A stretch of 64,000 nt of DNA, taken from contig NZ_JACIZD010000001.1 in the NCBI RefSeq assembly GCF_014359565.1, positions 1-64,000 of the forward strand, read 5' to 3'. Below, piece after piece: positions 17,324 through 26,977 of the stretch (positions are counted from its first letter, which is position 1; the number at the start of each line of letters is the position of its first letter). Under the pieces are notes generated by a model that saw only the letters and a program-made list of their open reading frames with translations, searched no databases and was not told where the DNA came from. The DNA is from Immundisolibacter sp. GTDB lineage: Bacteria; Pseudomonadota; Gammaproteobacteria; Immundisolibacterales; Immundisolibacteraceae. Made by a program: the position numbers and the translations under genes.

Positions 17324-18592
17324 TCACTCGCGCTCGATGACTCTCAGCAGTGCCCTGCGCCGCTTGGACAGCGGGCCGAAGGCTTCCATGATCTCGCTCA
17401 TCGAATCGCCGCGGGCCAGTGCATCCAGGATGTCAGCCCAGTCCTGCATGATGATCGCCCGCGACGCGATGTACTTCGTGTGGTCATACGGCGCGCGTGA
17501 GGAATCCTTCTTCCGCTTCGAGTGCGCCAGTTGCAGGTCGACTCGATTCTCGGGATAGCTCAACAATCCGAGCAGCGTCGTCGCTGTCGAACGGAAACCG
17601 TGCGACGAGAACTGGCCGCCGTAGCCCATGCGCTCCAACACCTTGTTGAGCGTCGTGGCGGACATCACTTCTCCCGGCTTTCGATAGCTGGGGAACAGCA
17701 CCTTGCCACCACCAGTCAGCGTGTGGAGCTCCTTCAGCAGCATGATCGCCTGCTTCGAGAGCGGAACGATGTGAGGCTGGCGCATCTTCATGCGCCCTTC
17801 GGGAACCGTCCACATCGCATTATCCAGATCGAACTCAGACCAGTACGCCTTGCGCAGCTCGGCCGTGCGGACAAACGTCAGCGCCATCAGCCGCTGCGCG
17901 ATCACGGTAGTCCGGTAGCCCGCATCATCCACGCTGTTCAAGAACTTCGGGATGTCCTGCCACGACAGCGGCGGGTTGTGCCGAACCCTCGGGCGCTTCA
18001 CTGATTGCTTCAGCAATGCAGTCGGGTCGTTTTCGCAAAACCCCTCTCCCGATGCGTATGCGAAGAGCTGACCACTCCACTGCCGGATCAAGATCGCCAC
18101 CGTAGGAGCGCCGCGGTCAACCACCCCTTGGATGATGGGCCGCAGGTGAGACGCCTTGATCGCGCCGATCGGCAGCTTGCCGAGCTTGGGAAACACGTCC
18201 TTCTCAAGATAGGTCTTCACCTGGCCGGCGTAGTAGTCGCTCCAATGCGCGTTGCTCGCCATCCACCTGCGGGCAACCTCCTCGACAGTGTGCTCGTTCC
18301 GCTCGACTTGGTTGGCGATCTTGACCCGCTTCTCCAGGATAGGATCGCGCCCCTCGCGAACCAGGTTGCGCGCCCAATCTCGCTCCTGTCGCGCAACCTC
18401 CAGAGTCACCTTGGGAAACGAACCAATCGAGTAGACCTGCGCGGCGTTGCCCAGGCGATACCGATACCACCAGAGCTTGCTTCCATTGGGCTGTATGCGC
18501 AGGAACAGGCTGCCGCCATCCCTGAGCGTGTAGGCCTTGGGCTTGGCTTGCGCCGTCTCGATCTTGCGTACGGTGAGGAGATTGAGAGCCAT
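17324..18592 (-). CDS. int: P4-type tyrosine integrase of the integrative element
   Basis: 422 aa. The N-terminal DUF4102 arm-binding domain contains TLRDGGSLFLRIQPNGSK. A core-binding SAM-like domain is followed by the catalytic domain with the Arg in FVRTAELRKA, the SSHGFRSTATT box and the Tyr near DHTKYIASRA. It catalyses integration and excision. It is the last element gene before the chromosomal trpE. It reads inward, as expected of an integrase next to its attachment site. No tRNA gene lies beside it. An inverted repeat surrounds its probable promoter. Confidence 0.93.
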   Translation of the reverse strand: MALNLLTVRKIETAQAKPKAYTLRDGGSLFLRIQPNGSKLWWYRYRLGNAAQVYSIGSFPKVTLEVARQERDWARNLVREGRDPILEKRVKIANQVERNEHTVEEVARRWMASNAHWSDYYAGQVKTYLEKDVFPKLGKLPIGAIKASHLRPIIQGVVDRGAPTVAILIRQWSGQLFAYASGEGFCENDPTALLKQSVKRPRVRHNPPLSWQDIPKFLNSVDDAGYRTTVIAQRLMALTFVRTAELRKAYWSEFDLDNAMWTVPEGRMKMRQPHIVPLSKQAIMLLKELHTLTGGGKVLFPSYRKPGEVMSATTLNKVLERMGYGGQFSSHGFRSTATTLLGLLSYPENRVDLQLAHSKRKKDSSRAPYDHTKYIASRAIIMQDWADILDALARGDSMSEIMEAFGPLSKRRRALLRVIERE

Positions 18593-18638
18593 GTGTATAA
18601 CGCCCTGCAGGGGACTCGTTACTCACATTGTTATACAC
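18593..18638 (-). promoter_or_regulatory. Inverted repeat at the integrase promoter
   Basis: Two 9-bp arms, GTGTATAAC at 18593-18601 and GTTATACAC at 18630-18638, are perfect inverted copies 28 bp apart. The right arm, read on the minus strand, contains a TATAAC -10-like box. The left arm touches the integrase start codon. A 10-bp palindrome, CCCTGCAGGG, lies between them (18603-18612). This suggests an operator for self-control of int or binding sites for an excisionase or the integrase. Confidence 0.5.
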
Positions 18639-19032
18639 TTTGGCAGTGGATTGGTCTAGCAAGTGACAGAACCCACCAGACTCTCAACCATTGCAAATCA
18701 ACGCATTATGTATGCACCATGGAACTCGGTGGCATCCGGTGGAGCTCAATCGTAGTTGTCGAGCATGAAAACCATGCGCGCGGGGTCTCGGTGGCAGTGG
18801 GGCACAAACGCAAAGGGCGCGTATTTTCCGCTCAATGGCGGCGCAGGGGAAATCGCCCTGCCAGCCATCGGGAGACCGGACATTTTTCAGTCGGGGCTCA
18901 AGCCGGGCGCCACTGCGGCCGGTGCCCGGGAGGGACCTGGCCCAAGCACCCGCCCTGTAACGCCCCCTTTTTGAACCCGGCGCATTGCAGGCGCGCGGTT
19001 GCCTCAGATGCTGCCGGCCCGCTCCAACGCCC
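18639..19032. other. Element-chromosome boundary region, no recognised gene
   Basis: About 390 bp between integrase and trpE. The attachment site should lie here, but no tRNA, tmRNA or other usual target was found by eye. The part near 18,640-18,770 has lower GC than the flanks, consistent with element DNA. An ORF at 18756-18974 has no recognisable family and lacks supporting signals. The other att copy is not in the window, so the exact boundary is unknown. Confidence 0.5.
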
Positions 19033-20514
19033 TCACGCCACCGCGTCCAGCCCGGCCTGCGCCATCTCGGCCGCCCGCAGCAGGGCGCGGGCCTTGTTCT
19101 CGGTTTCCTGCCATTCGCTCTCGGGCACCGAGTCGGCCACGATGCCGGCCGCTGCCTGCACGTACAACTGGCCATCCTTCACGATACCGGTACGAATCGC
19201 GATCGCCAGGTCCATGTCGCCCGAATAGCTGAGGTAACCGCAGGCGCCGCCATAAATGCCGCGCTTGACCGGTTCCAGCTCGTCGATGAGTTCCATCGCC
19301 CGCACCTTGGGCGCGCCGGTCAGCGTACCGGCCGGGAAGCTCGCCCGCAGCACATCCAGGTTGCCCATGCCCGGCCGCAGCAGGCCTTCCACGTTCGACA
19401 CGATGTGCATGACGTGCGAGTAGCGCTCGATCACCATCTCGTCGGTGACCTCGACGCTGCCGATCTGCGCAATCCGGCCGATGTCGTTGCGGGCCAGGTC
19501 GATCAGCATCACATGCTCGGCGCGCTCCTTCGGATCGGCCAGCAACTCGTCGGCGAGGCGACGGTCCTCCTCGGGCGTGGCGCCGCGCGGGCGGGTGCCG
19601 GCCAGCGGACGGATGGTGACGCGGGTGCCGGCGGCGGTCGCCTCCTGGCGCACCAGGATTTCCGGCGAAGCACCGACGACCTGGAACTCGCCAAAGTCGT
19701 AGAAGTACATGTACGGCGAGGGATTGAGCGAGCGCAGCGCCCGGTACAGCGTCAGCGGCGACTGCGCAAAGGGCGTGCGGATGCGCTGGCCGACCTGCAC
19801 CTGCATCAAGTCGCCGGCGGCAATGTAGTCCTTGGCACGTGCCACGGCGGCCAGGAAATCGGCCTTGGCGAAACCGCGCACCGATTCGCTGACGGCACCC
19901 GGCGGACTGGCCGGCGGCGCCAGCGGACTGCGCAACCGGACAAGCAAGGTGCGCAGGCGCGCCATGCCCGCCGCGTAGGCATCCGGCATGGCCGGATCGA
20001 CGTAGACGATCAGGTAGATCTTGCCGGCCAGGTTGTCGACCACGGCCAGTTCCTGCGTCTCCAGCAGCAGCAGGTCCGGCGTGCCGATCTCGTCCGGCTG
20101 GTCGAAGCGGGCCAGCCGCGGCTCGATGTAGCGCACCGCGTCGTAGCCGAAATAGCCGGCCAGCCCGCCGCAGAAACGCGGCATGTCCGGCGGCACGTAC
20201 ACGCGCTGACGCTGCTGGTAGCGCTCGACGAAATCGAGCGGATTGCCGTCATCGCGCTCGATCACCACACCGTCCTCAACCACCTCGGTCGCGAAACCGC
20301 GGCTGCGCAGCAAACGCCGCGCCGGCAGGCCGATGAAGGAATAGCGCCCGAAACGCTCGCCGCCGACCACCGATTCCAGCAGGAAGCTGTTCGGTGCGTT
20401 CGCCAACTTCAGGTACAGCGACAGCGGGGTGTCGAGGTCGGCGTAGGTCTCCAGCGTCAGCGGGATGCGGTCGTAACCTTGCGCGGCAAGGGCGGCAAAT
20501 TGGGCGTGATCCAT
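19033..20514 (-). CDS. trpE: Anthranilate synthase component I
   Basis: 493 aa. It makes anthranilate from chorismate with TrpG in tryptophan synthesis. The N-terminal domain has the Trp feedback-binding LLES motif (NSFLLESVVGG, about residue 45). The chorismate-binding domain fills the C-terminal half, with PLAGTRPRG, DLARNDIGR and GTLTGAPKVRA. ATG at 20514 is chosen over an in-frame TTG at 20535. It follows rpe by 44 bp. The expected downstream partners trpG and trpD are not present: the integrase of the mobile element lies there instead. Confidence 0.95.
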   Translation of the reverse strand: MDHAQFAALAAQGYDRIPLTLETYADLDTPLSLYLKLANAPNSFLLESVVGGERFGRYSFIGLPARRLLRSRGFATEVVEDGVVIERDDGNPLDFVERYQQRQRVYVPPDMPRFCGGLAGYFGYDAVRYIEPRLARFDQPDEIGTPDLLLLETQELAVVDNLAGKIYLIVYVDPAMPDAYAAGMARLRTLLVRLRSPLAPPASPPGAVSESVRGFAKADFLAAVARAKDYIAAGDLMQVQVGQRIRTPFAQSPLTLYRALRSLNPSPYMYFYDFGEFQVVGASPEILVRQEATAAGTRVTIRPLAGTRPRGATPEEDRRLADELLADPKERAEHVMLIDLARNDIGRIAQIGSVEVTDEMVIERYSHVMHIVSNVEGLLRPGMGNLDVLRASFPAGTLTGAPKVRAMELIDELEPVKRGIYGGACGYLSYSGDMDLAIAIRTGIVKDGQLYVQAAAGIVADSVPESEWQETENKARALLRAAEMAQAGLDAVA

Positions 20515-20558
20515 GGCGCGGGCGGCGGGCGGCAAAAAAGGCCGGCAGTCTTGGCCGC

Positions 20559-21230
20559 TCAGGGAGCGCCGTCAAGCGCCGCGCGCATGGCGGCAAGGGT
20601 GGCCGCGTAATCGGGCGAGTTGAACACTGCCGAGCCGGCGACGAAGGTGTCGGCGCCGGCCCGCGCCACCTGCGCGATGTTGTCGACCTTGATGCCGCCG
20701 TCGACCTGCAGGCGAATGTCCCGCCCGCTGGCGTCTATCCGCGTGCGCACCTGCGCCAGCTTCGGCAGCGTGGACGGGATGAAGCTCTGCCCCCCGAAGC
20801 CCGGGTTCACCGACATCAGCAGGATCAGGTCCAGCCGCTCCATGACGTGATCCAGATGACACAGCGGCGTGGCGGGATTCAGCACCAGCCCGGCCTGGCA
20901 GCCGTGGTCGCGGATCAGCGACAGCGTGCGGTCGACATGCCGCGAAGCCTCCGGGTGAAAGCCGATCAGGCTGGCGCCGGCGGCGGCGAATGCCGGCACC
21001 AGCGCATCGACCGGCTGCACCATCAGATGCACGTCCAGGAAAGCCTGCGGCGCGTGGCGGCGCAGCGCCTCGACCACCAGCGGGCCAATGGTCAGGTTCG
21101 GCACGTAGTGGTTGTCCATCACATCGACGTGGATCCAGTCCGCGCCCGCCGCCAGCACGGCGTCCACTTCGGCGCCCAGGCGCGAGAAATCGGCCGACAG
21201 GATGGAAGGAGAGATGATGTAGTTCGACAT
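20559..21230 (-). CDS. rpe: Ribulose-phosphate 3-epimerase
   Basis: 223 aa, full length. It interconverts ribulose 5-phosphate and xylulose 5-phosphate in the pentose phosphate pathway. The TIM barrel carries the family motifs [22 protein letters not shown] (metal ligands His and Asp), [10 protein letters not shown] and VDGGI. It starts 2 bp after the phosphohexomutase stop and precedes trpE. The gph gene often found between rpe and trpE is absent. Confidence 0.96.
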   Translation of the reverse strand: MSNYIISPSILSADFSRLGAEVDAVLAAGADWIHVDVMDNHYVPNLTIGPLVVEALRRHAPQAFLDVHLMVQPVDALVPAFAAAGASLIGFHPEASRHVDRTLSLIRDHGCQAGLVLNPATPLCHLDHVMERLDLILLMSVNPGFGGQSFIPSTLPKLAQVRTRIDASGRDIRLQVDGGIKVDNIAQVARAGADTFVAGSAVFNSPDYAATLAAMRAALDGAP

Positions 21231-21232
21231 GG

Positions 21233-22618
21233 TCAGAATGGCAGTGTCAGATCGGGCCGGACGCGCGCGAACAGCGCCCGGAATTGCGCCTCGATGCGCT
21301 CCAGCGCCGCCTGGTCGTCGGCCTCGAAGCGCATCACCAGCACCGGCGTGGTGTTGGAGGCCCGCACCAGGCCAAATCCGTCCGGATAATCGGCGCGGAT
21401 GCCGTCGAGCGTGCTCACATCGGCGCCCGGAAAATCGGCCGCGGCGGTCAGGGTCTTCATCAGCGCGAAGTGCTCGCCTTCCTGCAGGTGCAAATGCAGC
21501 TCGGGCGTGCTGGCCGAGTCCGGGATGGCGGCGAAGACCTGCTCCGGCGTTTCAGCCTGGCGACTGAGGTACTCCAGCAGCCGGCAGGCGGCGTACACGC
21601 CGTCATCAAAGCCGTACCAGCGTTCCTTGAAGAAGATGTGCCCGCTCATCTCGCCGGCCAGCGCGGCGCCGGTCTCGGCCATCTTGGCCTTGACCAGCGA
21701 GTGGCCGGTCTTCCACATCAGCGGCCGGCCGCCGGCGGCGGCGATGGCACGCGGCAGGTGGCGCGTGCACTTGACGTCGAACAGGATGGTGGCGCCCGGC
21801 ACGCGCGAGAGCACGTCGCGCGCAAACAGGATCATCAGCCGGTCGGCGAACACGATGCGCCCGCTGGCGGTGACCACGCCCAGGCGGTCGCCGTCGCCGT
21901 CGAAGGCCACGCCAAGGTCGAGACCTTTTTCGCGCACGCAGGCGATCAGATCCTGCAGGTTCTCCGGCTTGGTCGGGTCCGGGTGGTGGTTCGGAAAATT
22001 GCCGTCCACCTCGGCGAACAGCGGCACCACCTCGCAGCCGAGCGCCTCGATCAGCGCCGGCGCGCTGGCGCCGGCCACGCCGTTGCCGCAGTCGACGCCC
22101 ACGCGCAGGCGCCGGGCCAGCTTCACGTCGCCCAGGATGCGCTCGCGGTACGGGGCGAGCGCGTCGGCCTCGCGCACGTGGCCGAAGCCGGTTTCAAGAT
22201 CGTCCGCCTCGATCAGCGCGCGGATGCCCAGGATGTCCTCGCCGGACAAGGTCTTGCCGGCCACGACGATCTTCAGGCCGTTGTAATCGGGCGGGTTGTG
22301 GCTGCCGGTGACCGCCACGCCGCAGCCGGTGTCGAATTCGTAGCTTGCGAAATAGACCACCGGCGTCGGCACCATGCCGACGTCGATCACGCCGCAGCCG
22401 CTGGCCGCCAGGCCGCGCACCAGCGCATCGGACAGCGCCGGTCCCGACAGGCGCCCGTCGCGGCCTACGACCACCTCGCGGCAGCCGGCGCGGCGCACCA
22501 GCGTGCCGATGGCGCGGCCGATCTGGTACACGCCGACCTCGGTCAGGCTCTGGCCGACCACGCCGCGGATGTCGTAGGCGCGGAAGATTTCCAGGGGTGG
22601 CAGGCTCGCTGCGTTCAT
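21233..22618 (-). CDS. algC: Phosphomannomutase/phosphoglucomutase
   Basis: 461 aa, four-domain alpha-D-phosphohexomutase. The catalytic phosphoserine lies in [11 protein letters not shown] (about residue 100). The Mg-binding loop is DGDGDRLG (about 240), and a sugar-binding GEMSGH near 320 fits mannose/glucose specificity. It supplies mannose 1-phosphate or glucose 1-phosphate for surface polysaccharides. ATG at 22618 fits the family N-terminus (IFRAYDIRG). Confidence 0.92.
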   Translation of the reverse strand: MNAASLPPLEIFRAYDIRGVVGQSLTEVGVYQIGRAIGTLVRRAGCREVVVGRDGRLSGPALSDALVRGLAASGCGVIDVGMVPTPVVYFASYEFDTGCGVAVTGSHNPPDYNGLKIVVAGKTLSGEDILGIRALIEADDLETGFGHVREADALAPYRERILGDVKLARRLRVGVDCGNGVAGASAPALIEALGCEVVPLFAEVDGNFPNHHPDPTKPENLQDLIACVREKGLDLGVAFDGDGDRLGVVTASGRIVFADRLMILFARDVLSRVPGATILFDVKCTRHLPRAIAAAGGRPLMWKTGHSLVKAKMAETGAALAGEMSGHIFFKERWYGFDDGVYAACRLLEYLSRQAETPEQVFAAIPDSASTPELHLHLQEGEHFALMKTLTAAADFPGADVSTLDGIRADYPDGFGLVRASNTTPVLVMRFEADDQAALERIEAQFRALFARVRPDLTLPF

Positions 22619-22652
22619 TGCGCGCTCGTCAGGTTGGGTTGAAAGGCAATTC

Positions 22653-23108
22653 TCAATCGCGGCCGGTGTGGCCAAAACCGCCGGCGCCGCGCGCCGACGG
22701 CGTGAAGCTGTCCACCACCGCAAACTCGGCCCGCACCACCGGCACCAGCACCAGCTGCGCGATGCGCTCGCCCGGCTCGATGGTGAACGGCGCCGCGCCG
22801 CGGTTCCAGCACGACACCATCACCTCGCCCTGGTAGTCGCTGTCGATCAGCCCGACCAGGTTGCCGAGCACGATGCCGTGCTTGTGGCCGAGGCCGGAGC
22901 GCGGCAGCAGCACGGCTGCCAGGCCCGGATCGGCGATGTGCAGGGCAAAGCCGGTGCGGATCAGCTCGGTCTGGCCGGGCGCCAGCGTCAACGGCGCATC
23001 CAGACACGCCCGCAGGTCGAGGCCCGCGGCGCCGTCGGTGGCGTGCTGCGGCAGCGGAAATTCGCGGCCCAGACGCGCATCCAGAACCTTGATCTCAACC
23101 CGGCGCAT
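22653..23108 (-). CDS. dut: dUTP diphosphatase
   Basis: 151 aa, the normal size of a trimeric dUTPase. Five family motifs are visible: [47 protein letters not shown] and the glycine-rich C-terminal GGFGHTGRD. It hydrolyses dUTP, keeping uracil out of DNA and giving dUMP for dTMP synthesis. It overlaps the coaBC stop by 14 bp, the usual gammaproteobacterial coaBC-dut pair. The third residue of the final motif is Phe as usual, and the tail is short. Confidence 0.96.
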   Translation of the reverse strand: MRRVEIKVLDARLGREFPLPQHATDGAAGLDLRACLDAPLTLAPGQTELIRTGFALHIADPGLAAVLLPRSGLGHKHGIVLGNLVGLIDSDYQGEVMVSCWNRGAAPFTIEPGERIAQLVLVPVVRAEFAVVDSFTPSARGAGGFGHTGRD

Positions 23109-24306
23109 GCAGCCGCTGCGCAATCACGGCGATCAGGTCGCGCGCCAGCGTCGCCTTGCTGGCGCGCGGCAGTTCCCGCTGCCCGCCCGGCCACAGCAGC
23201 GTCAGCGCGTTGTCGTCCACCTCGAAGCCCTGGCCGGCGCCGACCGTGTTGGCGCCGATCAGGTCCAGGCGTTTTTCCTCCAGCTTGCGCCGCGCGTAGC
23301 CGAGCACGTCGTCGGTCTCGGCGGCGAAGCCGACCGTGAACGGCCGCTCGGCGAGCGCCGCCACCTCGGCCAGGATGTCCGGATTGCGCACCAGCTCGAG
23401 GGTCAGCGACTCGCGGGTCTTTTTGATCTTGTGCGCGGCCGGCTGCGCCGGACGGTAATCGGCCACCGCCGCGGTGCCGATGAACACATCCATGCCGGCC
23501 ACCGCCTCCAGCACCGCGCGGTGCATGTCGAGCGCCGAGCGCACGCGCCGCACCGTCACACCCGGCGGGTCCGCCAGCGCCACCGGGCCGCTGATCAGCA
23601 GCACCTCGGCCCCCGCCGCGCGGGCGGCCTGCGCCACCGCGTAGCCCATGCGCCCGGAGCTGCGGTTGCCGAGGTATCGCACCGGGTCCAAGTCCTCGAA
23701 GGTCGGCCCGGCCGTGACCAGCACCCGCCGCCCAGCGAGCGGTCCTGGGGCCGGCTCACCGCCCAGCAGCGCCGCGCAGCGGTCGACCAGCTCCATCGGC
23801 TCCAGCAGGCGCCCGGCGCCGACCTCGCCGCAGGCCTGGCTGCCGCTGGCAGGACCCCACACCTGCACGCCGTCGGCCTGAAGCTGGCGCAGATTGCGCT
23901 GCGTGGCCGGGCTGTCCCACATGCCGGCGTTCATGGCCGGCGCGATGGCGATCGGCACCCGCGCCGCCAGGCAGCAGGCGCCCAGCAGGTCACCCGCCAG
24001 ACCGTGCGCCAGGCGCGCCATGAAATCGGCCGTGCAGGGAGCGATCAGGATCAAATCGGCCCAGCGCGCCAGCTCGATGTGGCCCATGCCGGACTCGGCC
24101 TCGGCGCTGAGCAGGTCCTGATGCACCGGCTGGCCGCTGACCGCCTGCAGCGTCAGCGGCGTGATGAAGGCACCGCCGGCGGCCGTCAGCACCACCTGCA
24201 CCTGCGCGCCCGCATCGCGCAGGCGGCGCACCAGCTCCGGCGCCTTGTAGGCGGCGATGCCGCCGGTGACGCCCAGCAGGATGTGTTTATTGGCAAGAGC
24301 GTTCAT
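23095..24306 (-). CDS. coaBC: Bifunctional phosphopantothenoylcysteine decarboxylase/synthetase
   Basis: 403 aa. The CoaC half (about 1-190) is a flavoprotein decarboxylase with [19 protein letters not shown] and the catalytic Cys in [12 protein letters not shown]. The CoaB half (about 190-403) is the ligase, with [17 protein letters not shown] and SSGRMGYA. Together they carry out two successive steps of coenzyme A synthesis. ATG at 24306 is used because the frame upstream has no family similarity. It is divergent from radC with 56 bp between the start codons. Confidence 0.96.
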   Translation of the reverse strand: MNALANKHILLGVTGGIAAYKAPELVRRLRDAGAQVQVVLTAAGGAFITPLTLQAVSGQPVHQDLLSAEAESGMGHIELARWADLILIAPCTADFMARLAHGLAGDLLGACCLAARVPIAIAPAMNAGMWDSPATQRNLRQLQADGVQVWGPASGSQACGEVGAGRLLEPMELVDRCAALLGGEPAPGPLAGRRVLVTAGPTFEDLDPVRYLGNRSSGRMGYAVAQAARAAGAEVLLISGPVALADPPGVTVRRVRSALDMHRAVLEAVAGMDVFIGTAAVADYRPAQPAAHKIKKTRESLTLELVRNPDILAEVAALAERPFTVGFAAETDDVLGYARRKLEEKRLDLIGANTVGAGQGFEVDDNALTLLWPGGQRELPRASKATLARDLIAVIAQRLHAPG

Positions 24307-24362
24307 GATTGTGGGGCAGTTTAGCAGCGCGTTGTGACGGCTACTTTTACCGGAGGACCCGC

Positions 24363-25037
24363 ATGGCAATCGTGGACTGGCACCCGGACGAGCGCCCCCG
24401 CGAGCGGCTGCTGGCCAGCGGCCCGGCGGCGCTGAGCGACGCCGAACTGCTGGCCATTTGTCTTCGCACCGGCGTGCGCGGCGAATCGGCGGTCGATCTG
24501 GCGCGCAACCTGCTCGCCGAACACGGCGGCGTGCGCGGCCTGCTGACCGGCGATCGCCACGCGCTGCTCGGGCGGCGCGGCCTGGGCGCCGCCAAGTACG
24601 CGCAGCTGCTGGCGGTGGCGGAACTGGGCCGCCGCTACGCGCAGGAAGTGCTGCGCCGCGGCGAGGCGCTGGCCTCGCCACAGGCGGCGCGCGATTACCT
24701 GGCCATGCAGCTGCGCGACCACCCGCAGGAGGTGTTCGGCTGTTTGTTCCTGGACAACCGCCACCGCGTGCTGGCCTTCGAGGAACTGTTCCGCGGCACC
24801 GTGAACGCCGCCAGCGTCTACCCGCGCGAGGTGGTGCGCGCGGCGCTGCGCCACAACGCGGCGGCGCTGATCCTGGCCCACAACCACCCATCCGGCGTGG
24901 CCGAGCCCAGCGACGCGGACCTGAGCCTCACGCGACGCCTCAAAACCGCCCTGGAACTGGTCGACGTGCGGGTGCTGGACCACATCGTCATCGGCGATGG
25001 ACAGAGCACCTCGCTGGCCGAGCGCGGGCAGTTGTGA
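24363..25037 (+). CDS. radC: RadC/YicR family JAB-domain protein
   Basis: 224 aa. An N-terminal helix-hairpin-helix part ([19 protein letters not shown]) is followed by a JAB/MPN-like metalloprotease fold with the zinc motif [14 protein letters not shown] (about residue 178). A GGAGG-type ribosome site (CCGGAGGACCC) precedes ATG 24363. Often annotated as a DNA repair protein, but its biochemical role is unsettled. It is divergent from coaBC, the normal neighbourhood of the gene. Confidence 0.95.
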   Translation: MAIVDWHPDERPRERLLASGPAALSDAELLAICLRTGVRGESAVDLARNLLAEHGGVRGLLTGDRHALLGRRGLGAAKYAQLLAVAELGRRYAQEVLRRGEALASPQAARDYLAMQLRDHPQEVFGCLFLDNRHRVLAFEELFRGTVNAASVYPREVVRAALRHNAAALILAHNHPSGVAEPSDADLSLTRRLKTALELVDVRVLDHIVIGDGQSTSLAERGQL

Positions 25038-25071
25038 GCAGCCCGGCAGCGCGGCGGGGCACAATCGGACC

Positions 25072-26433
25072 ATGCCGCCCGATCCCGCCTCCATGATTTC
25101 CGACCCACCCGCGTCAGGCGGACCGTCGATGCTGCGGGCGCTGCGCCACCGCAACTTCAAGCTGTTCTTTTTCGGCCAGCTGCTGTCCCTGCCGGGCACC
25201 TGGATTCAGATGGTGGCGCAGTCGTGGCTGATCTACCGGCTGACCGATTCAGCCGTGCTGCTGGGGCTGGCGGGCTTTGCCAGCCAGTTTCCGGTGTTCC
25301 TGATCGCGCCCCTGGGCGGCGCGCTGGCGGACCGGTTCAGCCGCCACCGGCTGCTGATCGGCACGCAGCTGGCGTCGGCCGTGCTGGCGCTGGCTCTTGC
25401 CGCACTCACGCTCAGCGGGCAGGTCGAGGTCTGGCATGTATTCACGCTGGCCTCGCTGCTGGGCGTGGTCAACGGCTTCGATCTGCCGGCGCGCCAGGCG
25501 TTCACGGTCCAGCTGGTGGGTCGCGACGATCTGCCAAACGCCATTGCGCTCAATTCGTCGGCCTTCAATGCCGCGCGCCTGGTCGGCCCGGCGGTGGCCG
25601 GCGTGCTGGTGGCGGCCGCCGGCGAGGGCTGGTGTTTTCTGCTCAATGGCGTCAGTTACGCGACCGTGCTGGCGGCGCTGCTGGCGATGCGCCTCACGCC
25701 GACCGAAAAGCCGATTCATACCGGCTCCGTGCTGGCGCACATCGTGGACGGCGTGCGCTACGTGCGCGGCCATCTGCCGATCCGCAGCCTGCTGTTGCTG
25801 CTGGGCATGGTCAGCCTGGCCGGCATGCCGTACGCGGTGCTGATGCCGGTGTTCGCGGACCGCATCCTGCACGGCGGGCCGCAGGGACTGGGCATTCTGA
25901 TGAGCTGCGCCGGCGGCGGGGCATTGGTCGGCGCACTGCTGCTGGCGGCGCGGCGCAGCCCACGCGGGCTTGGTGCCTGGGTGCCGTGGGCGGCGTTCGG
26001 ATTTGGGCTCGGCCTGGTCGGCTTTTCGCTGTCGCGCAGCTTCTGGCTGTCCGGCGCGCTGCTGGTGCCGACCGGCTTTGCCATGATGGTGCAGATGGCC
26101 GCTTCCAACACGCTGCTGCAGATGATGGTGCCCGATGCCCTGCGCGGACGGGTGATGTCGCTTTATTCGATGATGTTCATGGGCATGGCGCCGCTGGGCT
26201 CGCTGCTGGCCGGCAGCCTGGCCGGGGTGATCGGCGCGCCCGGCACGGTGGCCGGCGGTGGCGCGCTGTGCATGCTGGCGGCGCTGTGGTTCAGGCGGCG
26301 CTTACCGCAGATTCGCGGCGCCATCCGCGGAGCCGGTTCGGGCGAGCCGGCTGCCGATGGCCGCGGCGCGCAGCCGGTGGACGGCGCCCGGCGGCCTGAG
26401 CCGCAATCCGGGGCGCCGGAACGGCTGGACTAG
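25072..26433 (+). CDS. MFS transporter, EntS/MFS_3-like exporter
   Basis: 453 aa with about twelve hydrophobic segments. It opens with ALRHRNFKLFFFGQLLSLPGTWIQ and has an A-motif-like GGALADRFSRHRLL after TM2, both typical of the MFS_3 group that includes enterobactin exporter EntS. Substrate cannot be deduced. ATG at 25072 gives a short cytoplasmic N-terminus; 25131 is an alternative. It ends in a TAG that overlaps the stop of the opposite-strand gene. Confidence 0.88.
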   Translation: MPPDPASMISDPPASGGPSMLRALRHRNFKLFFFGQLLSLPGTWIQMVAQSWLIYRLTDSAVLLGLAGFASQFPVFLIAPLGGALADRFSRHRLLIGTQLASAVLALALAALTLSGQVEVWHVFTLASLLGVVNGFDLPARQAFTVQLVGRDDLPNAIALNSSAFNAARLVGPAVAGVLVAAAGEGWCFLLNGVSYATVLAALLAMRLTPTEKPIHTGSVLAHIVDGVRYVRGHLPIRSLLLLLGMVSLAGMPYAVLMPVFADRILHGGPQGLGILMSCAGGGALVGALLLAARRSPRGLGAWVPWAAFGFGLGLVGFSLSRSFWLSGALLVPTGFAMMVQMAASNTLLQMMVPDALRGRVMSLYSMMFMGMAPLGSLLAGSLAGVIGAPGTVAGGGALCMLAALWFRRRLPQIRGAIRGAGSGEPAADGRGAQPVDGARRPEPQSGAPERLD

Positions 26434-26867
26434 CGAAAGCCGCCGTAGCCGCGGCGCTTGCGGCCGCCCAGCCATGGCAGGATGAGGCCGAGCAGCAAGC
26501 CGGCCATGAGCACCGCGGCGCCGGTCACGAACCAGCGGCGGCGGTCATCGGTCCGCAAGGCAGCCGCTTCGTCGCGCAGCCCGTCCACCTGCGCCTGCAG
26601 GGACTGGATCTGCTCTTCGAGCTGCCGGTTCTGGCTGGCCAGCGCCGCCGCTTGGCCGGCCGCTTCCTGCAGGGCCGGTTGCTGCGCCACCAGCGCCTCG
26701 TGTTCGCGCTGCAGGGCACGCAGTGCCTGCGCCGGCTCCACCGCCGGCTGGCGCGCCGGTTCCACCATGGGCTGGCGCGGCGGCTCCTGGCCGGCTTCGA
26801 TGGCCAGGGCCCGGCCGCTCACCAACACGGCAAGCGCGAGCGCGAACACACATCGATTCAAGGTCAT
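26430..26867 (-). CDS. Signal-peptide, coiled-coil, membrane-anchor protein; SH3-less relative of the SH3-and-anchor family
   Basis: 145 aa. The signal peptide covers about residues 1-22. A short Pro/Gln repeat follows (RQPMVEPARQPAVEPAQ, about 30-46). A coiled coil occupies about 48-105, and a C-terminal membrane helix (FVTGAAVLMAGLLLGLILPW) leads to a basic tail. The coiled coil and tail strongly resemble the TIGR04211 SH3-and-anchor family. The SH3 domain that should follow the signal peptide is missing. ATG at 26867 starts the signal peptide. Convergent with the MFS gene; the two stop codons share CTAG. Function unknown. Confidence 0.75.
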   Translation of the reverse strand: MTLNRCVFALALAVLVSGRALAIEAGQEPPRQPMVEPARQPAVEPAQALRALQREHEALVAQQPALQEAAGQAAALASQNRQLEEQIQSLQAQVDGLRDEAAALRTDDRRRWFVTGAAVLMAGLLLGLILPWLGGRKRRGYGGFR

Positions 26868-26977
26868 GGGCGACAGGTCTCCGGCAACGCAGCGCGGCAT
26901 TCTAGCAACCCGCCCCGGCCAGCCCGGGGCCACGCCTTACAATGCGCGCCAACCCTGCCCGCGGTATGCGCCCGCCG

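Larger units (their letters stand above)
14206..19030. mobile_element. Integrase-proximal end of an ICEclc/PFGI-1-like integrative element
   Basis: MobH relaxase, XRE and LysR-like regulators and a P4-type integrase are contiguous and end at a chromosomal operon. The integrase reads inward, so the element extends to lower coordinates. The hydratase remnant, copper cluster and insertion sequences would then be cargo. Transfer genes other than the relaxase are not visible. Left end unknown. Confidence 0.65.

Noticed and set aside
18756-18974. Small plus-strand ORF between integrase and trpE
   Set aside because: No ribosome site, no recognisable family, and it lies in the element boundary region; not strong enough to call.
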